64,000 nt of DNA from Mycobacterium sp. (GCF_029961025.1 NZ_JASBVP010000007.1:1-64000); one strand, 5' to 3'. Positions 1-9,183 are shown, counted from the first letter of the stretch. The notes: a model not told the origin generated them from the sequence alone. A program made the numbers and translations.

Positions 1-59
1 CCGAAGGCTCGTCGGACCGTTGAACGGCGATGGAGTATGTGAGCGCCGACGCATACCAG
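1..59. repeat. Partial copy of a dispersed repeat, cut by the window edge
   Basis: These bases recur almost exactly at 19535-19592, with one C/T difference near the end. On the plus strand both copies read a short frame MEYVSADAYQ; here it continues to a stop (RLTDLLG), whereas the other copy is interrupted at that point by an IS256 end. The repeat may extend left of the window. Its origin is not recognised. Confidence 0.75.
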
Positions 60-161
60 CGCCTGACTGACCTCCTCGGATAGCATCGAGGATGATCGCG
101 CTCACTGACACTGCCCGATTCTGCGGTGTTTTGGGAACCCGAACGCGCTTGCCAACGTCGG

Positions 162-893
162 TTACCCATTGCCGTACTCGGGGCAGTAGGCGTCGACTGC
201 ATCAGCGAGCATGGCCCGTACCTGCGCTGGGGACAGCAGGGTGTCCTGTTGCTCGCTTTTGTCGATGAAGCTGTTGACGGCGGCCGTGTCGCCGGTACTG
301 ACGGCCAGGCAGAGCCAATAAGCCTGGTCGTGCATTTCTTCAGGAGAATCCGTCGGGACTATGCCGTCGCGCGCAAGCAGCTGGACGTAGAGGTCGTACG
401 CGTGGGCCGGTGGAGCCGGAAGGCGTGGGGGTGCCGACGGTGCAGCAACGCTCGGCGGTGGTGAGGTAACGGTGACTGGTGGCGGCGCGGGCGGTACCTC
501 ATGCTGCGCAGGCGGCAGTGGTGCGATTGACACGGGCTTTATCGGCGTGGGCGCCGGGGCTGCCCGTGGCATCGGGACCGTTTTCACCGGCGCCGGTGGC
601 GCGTGCGGGATCGAGTGCGTGAAGTCTTCGCGATAGAGCGCCAACGAAAGCCACCCGGTAGCCAGCGCCATCACGCACACCAGTGCCACCAGACTCGCCC
701 AGCGCAGCCGCCAACGCCAATTCGTGCGTTCGGCGCTTTCGGCAGTTTCGTCGGTTTCGGCTTCGCTTGACCACGCCAACTCGGGTGACGTGACTGGCGG
801 TCGGTTTAGTGCGACAGCGGTTTCATCGGTGTCACGCATCACCTCTGCCGCGACAGTGACGTGATCCGCCGCTGACTCGTCGGACCGTCCCAT
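162..893 (-). CDS. Membrane-anchored protein with C-terminal DUF732 domain
   Basis: This is a 243-aa protein with no recognised enzymatic role. A charged cytoplasmic N-terminus (about 1-63) is followed by one membrane segment (about 66-87, ending LALYREDF), a long proline-rich linker (about 95-160) and a C-terminal domain of about 75 aa with DLYVQLLARDGI and a final AYCPEYG. That domain matches the small mycobacterial DUF732 family, usually found as secreted or lipoprotein-anchored domains. The N-terminal half, from WSSEAET through the membrane segment to EDFTH, is nearly the same as in the neighbouring gene at 924-1925, so the two are paralogous anchors with different ectodomains. The product is probably extracytoplasmic. 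The start is an ATG 30 bp downstream of the neighbouring stop, so the two genes are probably co-transcribed. Confidence 0.8.
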   Translation of the reverse strand: MGRSDESAADHVTVAAEVMRDTDETAVALNRPPVTSPELAWSSEAETDETAESAERTNWRWRLRWASLVALVCVMALATGWLSLALYREDFTHSIPHAPPAPVKTVPMPRAAPAPTPIKPVSIAPLPPAQHEVPPAPPPVTVTSPPPSVAAPSAPPRLPAPPAHAYDLYVQLLARDGIVPTDSPEEMHDQAYWLCLAVSTGDTAAVNSFIDKSEQQDTLLSPAQVRAMLADAVDAYCPEYGNG

Positions 894-923
894 AGTTCAA
901 TTTTTGCTCCTCCAACGGGGTGA

Positions 924-1925
924 TCAGCGGTTATTTATTCGCGTCCATGGCCGCACCGACTGGGCCAGCGTCGTCGCCGCGGCCTTGTCCACCGGGTCGT
1001 TCGCGGTGCCGAGCCAGACGATAAACCAGCGTTGCGGGGGCGAGGCGGTGGCCGCGTTCGGGGCGGTCGAACCGATGACACCCGTCCAGAGCTGGCCGTC
1101 CGGCTTGCTGGTGTCGCTGAACTCGACCTCGTAGTAGAACGCACTGCCCGCCATCCCGTTGGCTTTCAGCGGGGTGCTCTCCTCGTTAATCCGGGTGCCG
1201 GGGTATGGCATGAAGAACTCACCCATGTCTGAGGCCAGCCGGGTTGCTGCCTTCAGGTTGTCGGGTTCGGCGCTGGCGTAGAGCGTCTGGTCCAGTCTGC
1301 CCAGCACAATCCGGGTGTCATTGGCGACCAGCGGCGGTCGCCCGGGTTCGGCGGGTCTGATTTGCTTGCTCAACAGCGCGGACCCGTAGTCGAGGCGGGT
1401 GGCGTCTGACTCCACCCAGCCGGCGGGAATGACGAAGCTGAATCCACCGGCGGAATTGACGACCCTGTCGGCGTCCGGCGTGTTCGGTTGGACCTGCGGC
1501 GGGGGAGCGGGCGGTATCTCATACCGTGCGGGCGGCGGCGGTGGGATCGGCACGGAGTTGGTCGGTGTGGGTGCCGATGCCGATTGTGGCGCCGATTTCA
1601 CCGTAGCCGGCCGCGCGTTTGGGATCGGGTGTGTGAAGTCTTCGCGATAGAGCGCCAACGAAAGCCACCCGGTAACCAGCGCCATGACGCACACGAGTAC
1701 CACCAGACCCGCCCAGCGCAGCCGCCAACGCCAACGGACGCCTCCGGCGGCGTCGTTCTCCGTTTCACGTACTTCACTCGACCAGCTGCGGCCTTCGGCT
1801 TCTTCAGTTTCGGCTTCGCTTGACCACGCCAGCTCGGCGATCTCGGTCGGCGACACGTCGGGGACGCCAGCGGTCGCCTCGGCCAAGTCGGTGGCCGCCG
1901 AGGTGTGGTCCGCATTGTCGTCCAT
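924..1925 (-). CDS. Membrane-anchored Apa/FAP-like (fibronectin-attachment) protein
   Basis: This 333-aa protein has a charged N-terminus (1-70), a membrane segment (about 73-93), a proline-rich linker (about 100-150) and a C-terminal globular domain beginning [19 protein letters not shown] and containing YASAEPDN and [18 protein letters not shown]. These are hallmarks of the FAP/Apa (MPT32, 45/47-kDa antigen) family, which is secreted and binds fibronectin. Canonical Apa has a cleaved signal peptide; here the domain is carried on an uncleaved-looking anchor shared with the DUF732 gene downstream. Two consecutive W(S)SE(A/V)xET motifs occur near residues 34 and 48. Adhesin function is inferred from the family. 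Confidence 0.82.
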   Translation of the reverse strand: MDDNADHTSAATDLAEATAGVPDVSPTEIAELAWSSEAETEEAEGRSWSSEVRETENDAAGGVRWRWRLRWAGLVVLVCVMALVTGWLSLALYREDFTHPIPNARPATVKSAPQSASAPTPTNSVPIPPPPPARYEIPPAPPPQVQPNTPDADRVVNSAGGFSFVIPAGWVESDATRLDYGSALLSKQIRPAEPGRPPLVANDTRIVLGRLDQTLYASAEPDNLKAATRLASDMGEFFMPYPGTRINEESTPLKANGMAGSAFYYEVEFSDTSKPDGQLWTGVIGSTAPNAATASPPQRWFIVWLGTANDPVDKAAATTLAQSVRPWTRINNR

Positions 1926-2329
1926 GACAGCAGAAGCTACTCCGCTGTCGGTGAGATCGGGGCTGTTTTGGGTGGCTGACCAGCGTATTATGTCGTCTCG
2001 CGGGTGCTTCCGGGTTCAGCCTGCGCGCTCAGTCGGGCCGCTCTCCGGGCCGCCCTCGACGACTTCGAATGGCAGATGCGCTACGAGCTACCCGAGATCA
2101 TCGCCGCGGCCACCGCCGATGATCCCGGCCGTGGACAGGTGAGCATGACCGCATGGGACCCGACCGAACGAACCCCGACAGTGCTCGTGCGCCAGCGCGC
2201 ACACCGCGGCCGCCGGCGGCCCTGACCCCGGGTCGAAGGGACCACTGTCGACACGTCGTCTCCGAATTTCTGTTCGGCCATCGGTGGGCGTCATAACGGT
2301 GCGGTGGGGACCGGCGGCCAGTTTTTGAG
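1926..2329. other. Intergenic stretch without a convincing gene
   Basis: This is about 400 bp between the FAP-like gene and the resolvase remnant. A short plus-strand frame around 2040-2140 (LDDFEWQMRYELPEII) could be the relic of a gene, but it has no recognisable family and no clear start. The upstream region of the FAP-like gene lies at 1926-2000. Confidence 0.4.
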
Positions 2330-2676
2330 GTGCCGGTGATGATGGGCCGGGTGACGCCGAATTCGGCGGTGATCTGGGCGACGGGGTAGCGGCGCTTGCC
2401 GTGTTCATCTTGCTCGTCGTACATCTGCTGGGCCAGCTTCACCTGGCGGGGACCCGGTTTGGGTTTTTGTCCGCCGGTGGTCAACTGGCCCGCGCCGCGG
2501 CCAGCCCGTCCGTGGTGGGCTCCGACATCAGAGTGTGCTCGAATTCAGCTATGGCGCTGAGGATTTGGAAAAACATGCGGCCGATGGCAGTCGAGGTGTC
2601 GATGCCCTGGTCGAGCACCACTAAGTTCACGCCGGCGGCCTGCAGGCGCTTGGACAGCTCGATGAGGTGTTCTAGT

Positions 2677-4664
2677 CCCAAGTTACGGCGGGTCAGTTAG
2701 GCAATTTGGGGGTTGAGCTGGGGTCTGTGCGGGTTGGTCTGCCGAAGGTGTAGCCAGTGAATATGGTGTGTTGATGCTATTGATTGACGAGTTCGCCTTG
2801 TAATATTCAGTTATGGTCAAACCTGTGCGGATGCACGTAGCCCGGACTCCGAGCAAATATGTGGACAAGGCCGGCAACGTGCACCGCTATGAGTCGGTGC
2901 TGGTGCGTCGCACCTACCGCGACGGGACGAAGGTCCGCCACGAGACCCTGGCCAACCTGTCCAAGTTGCCCGCGGAGGTGATCGCCGCGATCGAGGCGAC
3001 GCTGAAGGGACAGGTGATGGTGCCTGCCCAGTCGGCCTGCACCATCACCCGCTCGCTGCCGCACGGGCATGTGGCCGCAGTGGCGGCGATGGCGCGTCGG
3101 CTGGGGTTTCCGGCGCTCCTGGGTCCGGCGTGTCGATCCCGCGATCTGGTGCTGGGGTTGGTTATTTCGCGGGTGATCCGTCCGGCGTCCAAGCTGTCAA
3201 CGTTGTCGCGGTGGGCCGATACCACCTTGGGGCCCGACCTGGACGTGGCTGGCGCCTCCACCGATGAGGTGTATGCCGCGATGGACTGGCTGGCGAATCG
3301 TCAGGACGCGATCGAGAAGAAGCTGGCCGCTAAACACCTTGGGCCAGCGGCGAACCCGTCACGGATGGCGTTGTTCGATCTGACCAGCTCATGGGTGACC
3401 GGGCGGTGCTGTGAGCTGGCCGCCCATGGCTATTCCCGCGACGGCAAAAAGGGCCTGCCGCAGATCAACTACGGGGTGCTCACCGACCCGGCCGGACGCC
3501 CCGTGGCGGTGCGGGTGTTTTCCGGAGATACCGCCGACCCGGTCGCGTTCACCGACATCGTCGAGGTGCTGCGCGACACGTTCGGGTTGACCCGGCTGGT
3601 GCTGGTGGGGGATCGCGGCATGATCACCAGTGCACGCATCAGCGCACTGAGAGAGCTTAACACCGATGCGGGAACCGGTTTCGGGTGGATCACCGCCCTG
3701 CGTGCACCCCAGATCGCCACCCTGGCCGCCGACAAGGGACCGCTGCAGATGAGCCTGTTCGACACCCAAGATCTCGCCGAGATCGCCCACCCCGACTACC
3801 CCGGGGAACGGTTGATCGCCTGCCGCAACCCCGCCCTGGCCGCCGAGCGGGCCCGCAAACGCGCCGCGCTGCTAGCCGCCACCGAGGCCGACCTGGCCGC
3901 CATCGCCGAGCGGGTGGCCCGCGGCACCCTCAAGGGGGCAGGCAAGATCGGTGAAGCCGTTGGGCGGATCATCGTCAAACACAACGTGGGCAAGCATTTT
4001 CACCGCACCATCACCGACACCAGCTTCACCTACCAGCGTGACCAGGCCGGCATCGATGCCGAGGCCAGCCTCGATGGCATCTACGTGCTGCGCACCAGCG
4101 TCGACGCCGATACCCTCACCCCAGCAGCCGTGGTGGAAAGCTACAAAAACCTCGCCCACGTCGAGCGCGACTTCCGCAGCATCAAGGCCGATGATCTGGA
4201 TCTGCGGCCCATCCATCACCGCCTCGATAAGCGTGTCCGCGCCCACGTGCTGATCTGCCTGCTGGCCTGCTACCTGGTCTGGCACCTGCGTAAAGCCTGG
4301 GCGTCGCTGACCTTCACCGACGAACACCCACCCGCCCGCGACAACCCCGTCGCGCCCGCACAACGCTCACCACAGGCCCAGGCCAAAGCCTCGACCCAGC
4401 ACGACCCAGACGGTAACCCGCTGCGCAGCTTCCGCGGCCTGCTCGATCACCTAGCGACCCTGACCCGCAACGACATTCACTACCACGGCACCAACGCCAC
4501 GGTACCCACACTGGCCGAACCCACCCCCGACCAACGCCGCGCCTTCGACCTTATCGGCACCCCCATCCCGCTGACCGCCGCGTAGCCAGAACCACGACCC
4601 CACACCACCAGCAAAAACCCACGTCAGCCACGAATCCACCCACCCAAACCGCCGCAACTTCGGT
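2677..4664 (+). mobile_element. Complete IS1634-family insertion sequence
   Basis: The element is 1988 bp, bounded by imperfect inverted repeats (left CCCAAGTTACGGCGG, right end on the reverse strand ACCGAAGTTGCGGCGG) and flanked by direct repeats CTAGT at 2672-2676 and 4665-4669. It carries a single transposase. The intact ends and target duplication indicate simple transposition into the resolvase gene, recent enough for the duplication to remain perfect. Confidence 0.9.
2813..4585 (+). CDS. IS1634-family transposase
   Basis: This 590-aa DDE transposase fills the IS at 2677-4664. The N-terminal region (1-150) contains HRYESVLVRRTYRDGTKVRH and SRDLVLGLVISRVIRP; the catalytic core begins with MALFDLTSS (first acidic residue), continues with YGVLTDPAGRPVAVRVFSGDT and VLVGDRGMITS (second), and ends with VVESYKNLAHVERDFRSIK, where the glutamate of the Y-x2-L-x3-E-R motif completes the DDE set. 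The length is normal for the family and no frameshift is seen, so it may be active. The start is the ATG at 2813, about 130 bp inside the left end. Confidence 0.9.
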   Translation: MVKPVRMHVARTPSKYVDKAGNVHRYESVLVRRTYRDGTKVRHETLANLSKLPAEVIAAIEATLKGQVMVPAQSACTITRSLPHGHVAAVAAMARRLGFPALLGPACRSRDLVLGLVISRVIRPASKLSTLSRWADTTLGPDLDVAGASTDEVYAAMDWLANRQDAIEKKLAAKHLGPAANPSRMALFDLTSSWVTGRCCELAAHGYSRDGKKGLPQINYGVLTDPAGRPVAVRVFSGDTADPVAFTDIVEVLRDTFGLTRLVLVGDRGMITSARISALRELNTDAGTGFGWITALRAPQIATLAADKGPLQMSLFDTQDLAEIAHPDYPGERLIACRNPALAAERARKRAALLAATEADLAAIAERVARGTLKGAGKIGEAVGRIIVKHNVGKHFHRTITDTSFTYQRDQAGIDAEASLDGIYVLRTSVDADTLTPAAVVESYKNLAHVERDFRSIKADDLDLRPIHHRLDKRVRAHVLICLLACYLVWHLRKAWASLTFTDEHPPARDNPVAPAQRSPQAQAKASTQHDPDGNPLRSFRGLLDHLATLTRNDIHYHGTNATVPTLAEPTPDQRRAFDLIGTPIPLTAA

Positions 4665-4694
4665 CTAGTGACAGGCCCAGCCGGTCGAGTTTGG

Positions 4695-5165
4695 TCACCA
4701 CGTCGAGAAGTCGGGGTTCAAGGACATCGAGCGGACCTGGACGTTGACTTTTGGGGCGTGGTCAACGGCACCAAAGCGTTACTGCCGCATGTGATCGCGT
4801 CGGGCGACGGGCACATCGTCGACATCTCGCGCCTGTTCGGGCTGATCGCGGTGGGGGCCAGAGCGCGTACCACGCGGCGAAGTTCGCGCTGCGGGGCTTC
4901 ACGGAGGCGCTGCGCCAGCACATGCTGGTTGCGTTGCGGAGTTCTTCGACACGTATCTGGCACTGCATTCGCCGGAGATGACGGCGCAGACGATCGTCGA
5001 CGGCGTCGGCAAGGGCCGCGCCCGCGTGGTGATCGGCTGGGAGGCCAAGGCCCCTCGATGTGCTGGCGCGGGTCGGCGGCTCGTCGTATCAGTGCGTGAT
5101 CGCCGCGGCGGCGGCGCGTTTCTTCCCATGGGCCAACAAGCGTGCCCGTCAAGAAGAACGCTGAA
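4695..5165 (+). pseudogene. Short-chain dehydrogenase/reductase fragment
   Basis: Plus-strand frames here spell a decayed SDR: HVEKSGFKDIERT, then after a frameshift near 4738 DVDFWGVVNGTKALLPHVIA, HIVDISRLFGLIAVG, then a further shifted SAYHAAKFALRGFTEALRQ containing the YxxxK catalytic motif, and finally DVLARVGGSSYQCVIAAAA and RFFPWAN. The N-terminal Rossmann glycine motif is absent. The fragment abuts the resolvase 5' part at about 4690-4705, which looks like a recombination junction. It is non-functional. Confidence 0.75.
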
Positions 5166-5332
5166 TGGCAGGCCAGGGAACCACGTGCCGGGGAATTTGT
5201 TTGTGGCCGCGCAGCGGACGGCGGCTTAGGGCAATTCGAGATACCAGTGCGGCACCGGTGCAGTACACCTGTGCGACAGGGGCTTTCAGCGCCCCGTGGG
5301 TAGCGGGCTGACCTGTCTCGTATGGTCGGTGT

Positions 5333-6211
5333 GTGCTGATCGGGGTGTTGCTGGCTCTGGGCTGCTCGGTGTGCTACGGCACGGCGACGGTGTTGCAGGC
5401 TGTCGCGACGCGCTCGGTGGAAGGCGGCGGCGGCTCGGGTGTCGACGCGGTGTTGCTGGTGCGCGCCGTCGGGCAGTGGCGCTATCTCGCCGGCTTCGGC
5501 CTTGACGGCCTCGGCTTTCTGCTTCAAGTGGTGGCGCTGCGCTTGGTGCCGATCTACGTTGTCGCCGCGGCGTTAGCTGCCTCCATCGCCGTCACCGCCC
5601 TCGTGGCCGCGTGGGTGCTGTCGGCGCGGTTGTCATCGGCGGAGTGGACGGCCGTGGGCGTGGTCTGTGTGGGGCTTACGATGCTCGGGCTCGCTGCCGG
5701 CCCAGAGGGCTCCCGGCACGGCCCAGCCGGACTGGGCTGGGCACTGTTGGGTTTGGTCGCCGCGGTAGTCCTCGCCGGTGCGGCGGCAGGCCGATTGGGC
5801 GACCGCTCACGGGCTCTCGTCCTGGGCTTGGGGGCCGGCGGCGGCTTCGGTGTCGTCGAGGTCGGCGTGCGCCTGATCGAGTCGATCGATCCCACCAAAG
5901 CCGCTTTTTACACCAGCCCCGGCCTGTACGCGGTGCTGGCGGGCGGAGCCGCCGGGTTTCTGTTGCTGACCTCTGCCCTCAGCCGCGGATCTGTGACCAC
6001 GGCCGTCGCCGGAATGGTCGTCGGAGAAACAGTCGGGCCCGCGCTGGTCGGGGTGGTGTGGCTCGGCGACCGGAGCCGCGCCGGCCTCGGCTGGATGGTC
6101 GTCGTGGGATTCGCCATCGCAGTCGTCGCGACGCTGGCGCTGGCCCGATTCGGTCAAGCGCCGCAGCACAAAGCCACGAAAACTCAGCTGCCGCAGTCGA
6201 ATACCGCATGA
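5333..6211 (+). CDS. DMT-superfamily (EamA-like) membrane transporter
   Basis: This 292-aa integral membrane protein has about ten hydrophobic segments in two similar halves. They begin with VLLALGCSVCYGTATVLQAV, and the second half includes FYTSPGLYAVLAGGAAGFLLL and TTAVAGMVVGETVGPALVGV. The layout fits the drug/metabolite transporter superfamily; the substrate cannot be told. A GTG start at 5333 puts the first membrane helix at the very N-terminus, as is usual. The C-terminal tail after residue 275 is short and polar. It is intact and flanked by broken genes on both sides. Confidence 0.8.
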   Translation: MLIGVLLALGCSVCYGTATVLQAVATRSVEGGGGSGVDAVLLVRAVGQWRYLAGFGLDGLGFLLQVVALRLVPIYVVAAALAASIAVTALVAAWVLSARLSSAEWTAVGVVCVGLTMLGLAAGPEGSRHGPAGLGWALLGLVAAVVLAGAAAGRLGDRSRALVLGLGAGGGFGVVEVGVRLIESIDPTKAAFYTSPGLYAVLAGGAAGFLLLTSALSRGSVTTAVAGMVVGETVGPALVGVVWLGDRSRAGLGWMVVVGFAIAVVATLALARFGQAPQHKATKTQLPQSNTA

Positions 6212-6484
6212 AACAGCCGCGTTGCCGGCATCCGTCTGGCGCGCGCCCAGCGCAGACTTTCGAGGCTCTTTTACCCGGGGGTGTGAATCCGCCCGCCTCA
6301 ACGGCGCTCCGGTGTCGGTGCTGCTCGTTATCGTTGGGCCAGCTTCATGAGACGCCGTCGCCAAGCTCCGACTGGACGGCGCGCCAACCCCACGCTCGTG
6401 GGTGGCTCGGATGACGAAGCGGCCGACGCCAACCGGTGCCGGCAAGAGCGCCTCCTGCGGGGGCCCGATCTTTCGGGAGTCTTC
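6212..6484. other. Intergenic stretch, no gene seen
   Basis: This GC-rich stretch lies between the transporter and the hypothetical gene at 6485. An open frame runs through it from 6347 but its composition (arginine-rich, no family features) suggests it is untranslated upstream sequence. Confidence 0.4.
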
Positions 6485-6979
6485 ATGTCCGAAATTTGGT
6501 GGAACCTCTCCGGCACCGACAACCGGTGCCACACCTATGGGGCCGGCCATTGGGTGCACTGGATTCAATACAAATTGTCGGTGCGAAGACCGGGGCCGAT
6601 AATCCCAGTCATCGCCTCGGTCGCTGACGATGGGGCGCTGCTCCTGCATGGCGATGGGCTCTTGCTGCAGTGCTGGAATCACCGCCCGGCGCTGGTGCGA
6701 GCGGCGCTGCTGCGCTGCGTCGGAATCGCGCAGTGGAAGCCCGACTTCCATCTACTCGTCGTGCCGACCGGCGATCTGGTGGACGGGGCAAGCAACGTCT
6801 TTAGCCTCGCGGGGATCAAGGAGAAGCGCAAGTGCCGCGATATCCACGTTACGAATCCTGACCATTTGACTCCCAGAGCGCCGTCGCCGACGAATGTGCC
6901 GCCCTTGCGCCCAGCCAACAGGTACGCGGGGGGCAGACCTAGGCCCTCGGCGAGCCCCCGCGAGTCCGAAAGGCCATAA
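6485..6979 (+). CDS. Hypothetical protein
   Basis: The frame is open from 6347, but the ATG at 6485 (MSEIWWNLSGTDNRCHTYG) begins the part with protein-like composition: VRRPGPIIPVIASVADDGAL, LLLQCWNHRPALVRAALLRC, WKPDFHLLVVP, NVFSLA. The last ~45 residues are proline- and arginine-rich and may not be native. No family or domain is recognised and no signal peptide or membrane segment is evident. It could be a real conserved mycobacterial gene or a slightly degraded one. Confidence 0.45.
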   Translation: MSEIWWNLSGTDNRCHTYGAGHWVHWIQYKLSVRRPGPIIPVIASVADDGALLLHGDGLLLQCWNHRPALVRAALLRCVGIAQWKPDFHLLVVPTGDLVDGASNVFSLAGIKEKRKCRDIHVTNPDHLTPRAPSPTNVPPLRPANRYAGGRPRPSASPRESERP

Positions 6980-7139
6980 CACATGAAATTGACTGCGGCA
7001 GCCGCCGAAGGGCGGCGGCGGCGTGGGTAACTTGCCGCGTCGTGATGCGGCCAGGCGTGCCGAATCGGCCCCCGCCGCTAACGGCCCCTGAATCCCCCCA
7101 GGAGGGAAAAACGGGCCTCCCCTGATTCCGTGCAGACTT

Positions 7140-7660
7140 CAGTTGTAGGGGTCGTGGGTGAAGTTGTTTGCTGACTGCCCCGGGCAGCTGCCTGGGGGTG
7201 CCTTCGTTGGTATGGACTTCGGTACCGTCGCCGTACCACTTGCCGTTGAGTTGCTGGGCGGCGAACTTGCGGTTAGCCAGGTCAGCAGCTCGCCACCGAC
7301 CCTTGCCCGGCCGGGTGCCATGCCGGCGGTGCCGCTTGGGGCGAGCCACCATGCCCTGCTCACGCATGATCGTTGCGACGGTGTTCACACTGATGCTGCA
7401 GCCCTCGTCGCGAAGCTCGGCGTAGCTCCGCAAGGATCTGTATTTACCCTTGTGTGCGGCGAACAGCCGCCCGATGTCTGCGGTCAGTGCCCTGCGGCGA
7501 GCGTGCCGTGATGACGGGTCGCTATGGCGCCACTTGTAGAACCACGACTGCGATACCCCTAACGCCCGACAGTCGTGGCGTGCGTGATGCCGTAGTGTGC
7601 CCTCTGGGAGTCGATGAACCGTGACATCTCTACCGGCCCATCGCTTCTCGAACCCAGAGG
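7140..7660 (-). pseudogene. IS3-family OrfB transposase, truncated and frameshifted
   Basis: This is downstream partner DNA of the OrfA at 7630-7926. It retains CRALGVSQSWFYKW and KYRSLRSYAELRDEGCSISV (the HTH_21 region) and LNGKWYGDGTEVHTNEGT, the start of the rve catalytic core with its first aspartate. The remainder of the core with the D(35)E residues is lost or out of frame before 7140. The OrfA/OrfB junction is also shifted. The element is dead; only its right-hand end (about 8010) resembles an intact IS terminus. Confidence 0.75.
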
Positions 7661-7926
7661 GCGCATGAGTGCTTGGCCACATCACGCTGCACCGCCAGCT
7701 CCGTATTCTCCCTTCGAAGCCGGATCAACTCTCGGCGCTCGGACTCACTCAACTCATCGTCACCGCCGGCCCGACGCCGCCGCTCCTGGGCGCACCAGTG
7801 ACCCAGCGCGCCCTCGTGGATCCCGAGCTCCCGGGCCACCTGCGCGATCGACTTGCCGGTCTCGGCCACGATTCCCACCGCGCCAGCCCTGAAGTCCTCA
7901 TCGAACTTCCGCCTGTTTGCTGCCAT
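7630..7926 (-). CDS. IS3-family OrfA (remnant element)
   Basis: This is a 98-aa helix-turn-helix protein: RRKFDEDFRAGAVGIVAETG, IAQVARELGIHEGALGHW, followed by a leucine-zipper-like segment ELIRLRRENTELAVQRDVAK. It is the DNA-binding first frame of an IS3-type transposase. The frame is open, but its OrfB is broken, so the element cannot transpose alone. Confidence 0.8.
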   Translation of the reverse strand: MAANRRKFDEDFRAGAVGIVAETGKSIAQVARELGIHEGALGHWCAQERRRRAGGDDELSESERRELIRLRRENTELAVQRDVAKHSCALWVREAMGR

Positions 7927-8024
7927 CGCCGCCTCCTCAATGGCGATGTCTCCACGTTACGAGGGGGAAACCCCGTCGCGATGCGGCACCCCGGATGGTC
8001 TACGCGGGTAAGAATCAGTGACAC

Positions 8025-8627
8025 TTAGCGTCTGCCAATGCTTCTCAGGAACGCCCGCTGAAGAGCGTTGCTCAGCTGGGCTATATCGTCAGCTAGCCGT
8101 GCCTGGCAGCTCGCGTCAACGAAAAGGCTGTGTTGGATCAAGCGACCCTCACCAGGAGCATTCGAACCCACGACATACACGCTGTGTTGGGTCCACACAC
8201 GTCGGCCCGCTGCAGTGAGGTACCCGCTGCCACGCACCGCAGTCACTCCCGGTATCAGCGATGCGGCCGGGGTGGAAGTCGTGATGTCGTCGGCGCCGAG
8301 GCCGCGCAATGTGCAATCGGCGTGCTCGCGCATAACTTCCTCCGGCGGTTCGCCGGTGAACCCGAATACAGTGATCGTTTCACAGCCATCCCAGCGGCCA
8401 TCGGAGTGCGGGCCATAGACCGCGATCCGCGACGGGGCAACGTTACCGCCCTCCACCAGAGCAATCCCCCAACCCGGCGGCACGCCCAAGTCTTTTAGCC
8501 AGCCCGGCAACTGCTCAGGGCGAAGCTGAACCAGGCCATCGACGTGGCGGGCCACCACGTTGACCACCGATGAGGCACCCGCTAGCCGGCGCAGCTCGGC
8601 CGCACAATCCTCGCTCGCGCTAGTCAC
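8025..8627 (-). CDS. Uncharacterised protein, third gene of type VII cassette A
   Basis: This is a 200-aa soluble-looking protein of unknown function (motifs HVDGLVQLRPEQLPGWL, GRRVWTQHSVYVVGSNAPGE, SNALQRAFLRSIGRR). It lies downstream of the substrate-like pseudogene at 9295 and the 144-aa gene at 8749. Part of a homologue is visible in cassette B: an N-terminal-like piece at 11451-11687 and the final ~20 codons at 10736-10795. Its repeated occurrence next to type VII substrate-like genes suggests a cassette-specific chaperone or protective role, which is inference. Confidence 0.65.
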   Translation of the reverse strand: MTSASEDCAAELRRLAGASSVVNVVARHVDGLVQLRPEQLPGWLKDLGVPPGWGIALVEGGNVAPSRIAVYGPHSDGRWDGCETITVFGFTGEPPEEVMREHADCTLRGLGADDITTSTPAASLIPGVTAVRGSGYLTAAGRRVWTQHSVYVVGSNAPGEGRLIQHSLFVDASCQARLADDIAQLSNALQRAFLRSIGRR

Positions 8628-8748
8628 TGGTCAAGTGCCGTCGCCTGCGCTGCTCGGCTGCACTGAGCCGGGGATGCCCCACTTAAAGATCGGCGGGCGC
8701 CCGCATTTGTTATCTGTGAGCACCGGCAGCCATCGCACCGATCCAGCA

Positions 8749-9183
8749 TCAGTCGCGACCGCCATCCCTGAATGCCCTTATTTCCCTCAATTCTGCTTCA
8801 ACGGCCTGCGCGACATGCCTGCCTTTTTCTGTTGATAGCACAAGCTGTTCACCTTTGGGCGTCAGCTTAAGCCAGAAGCGATAGGCCCATCCCAGTTGAT
8901 CATCGTGGTGGGTGACATAGGCGTCGTAAACCCTTTGCATCGACACATCGGGCGGCTCGTCCCAGGCCACAAAGCGGTCGTCTTCGCCTGAGCGTCTGCC
9001 GAGTTCGAACAGCCCCTCCTCGATTAAAAAGCGCACTACTTCCAGAGTTTCGTTCTGTATTTCTGAAAGCGAGGCCAACGGAAGCTGTTGTCTCACTTTC
9101 CAATTGACCGCACTGAGACTTACCAAATCAACAAGACCATCGAGCAGTATTTCCTCGCGAGCTATATCGCGTACAGTGTTCAT
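8749..9183 (-). CDS. Small conserved protein of type VII cassette A (immunity candidate)
   Basis: This 144-aa protein resembles the product of 11038-11445 in cassette B: both contain EEILLDGLV near the start, a central MxxxYDAYVxHH motif, GWAxxFWLxLTxKG and a final LSTExGxxxA. It looks like a compact helical or winged-helix fold with no signal peptide or membrane segment. One copy follows each of the two paired large substrate-like genes, the position occupied by immunity proteins in polymorphic toxin loci. That function is not shown. Confidence 0.65.
   Translation of the reverse strand: MNTVRDIAREEILLDGLVDLVSLSAVNWKVRQQLPLASLSEIQNETLEVVRFLIEEGLFELGRRSGEDDRFVAWDEPPDVSMQRVYDAYVTHHDDQLGWAYRFWLKLTPKGEQLVLSTEKGRHVAQAVEAELREIRAFRDGGRD

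Larger units (their letters stand above)
2330..4700 (-). pseudogene. Serine recombinase (Tn3-type resolvase) gene split by an IS and frameshifted
   Basis: The gene lies in two parts around the IS at 2677-4664. The 5' part at about 4670-4700 encodes VVTKLDRLGLSL and the 3' part at 2330-2671 continues EHLIELSKRLQ. Removing the IS and one copy of the CTAGT duplication restores DRLGLSLEHLIEL in one frame. Further on are VVLDQGIDTSTAIGRMFF and IAEFEHTLMSE, typical of resolvase catalytic domains. A frameshift near 2484 separates this from the C-terminal hinge and helix-turn-helix (KPKPGPRQVKLAQQMYDE, AEFGVTRP), and another follows near 2335. The first ~60 residues are missing, because the DNA beyond 4700 is a different gene. 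It is non-functional. Confidence 0.85.

Noticed and set aside
42..464. Plus-strand frames opposite the DUF732 gene
   Set aside because: Cysteine/arginine-rich shadow with no family resemblance; the minus strand encodes a clear anchor and domain.
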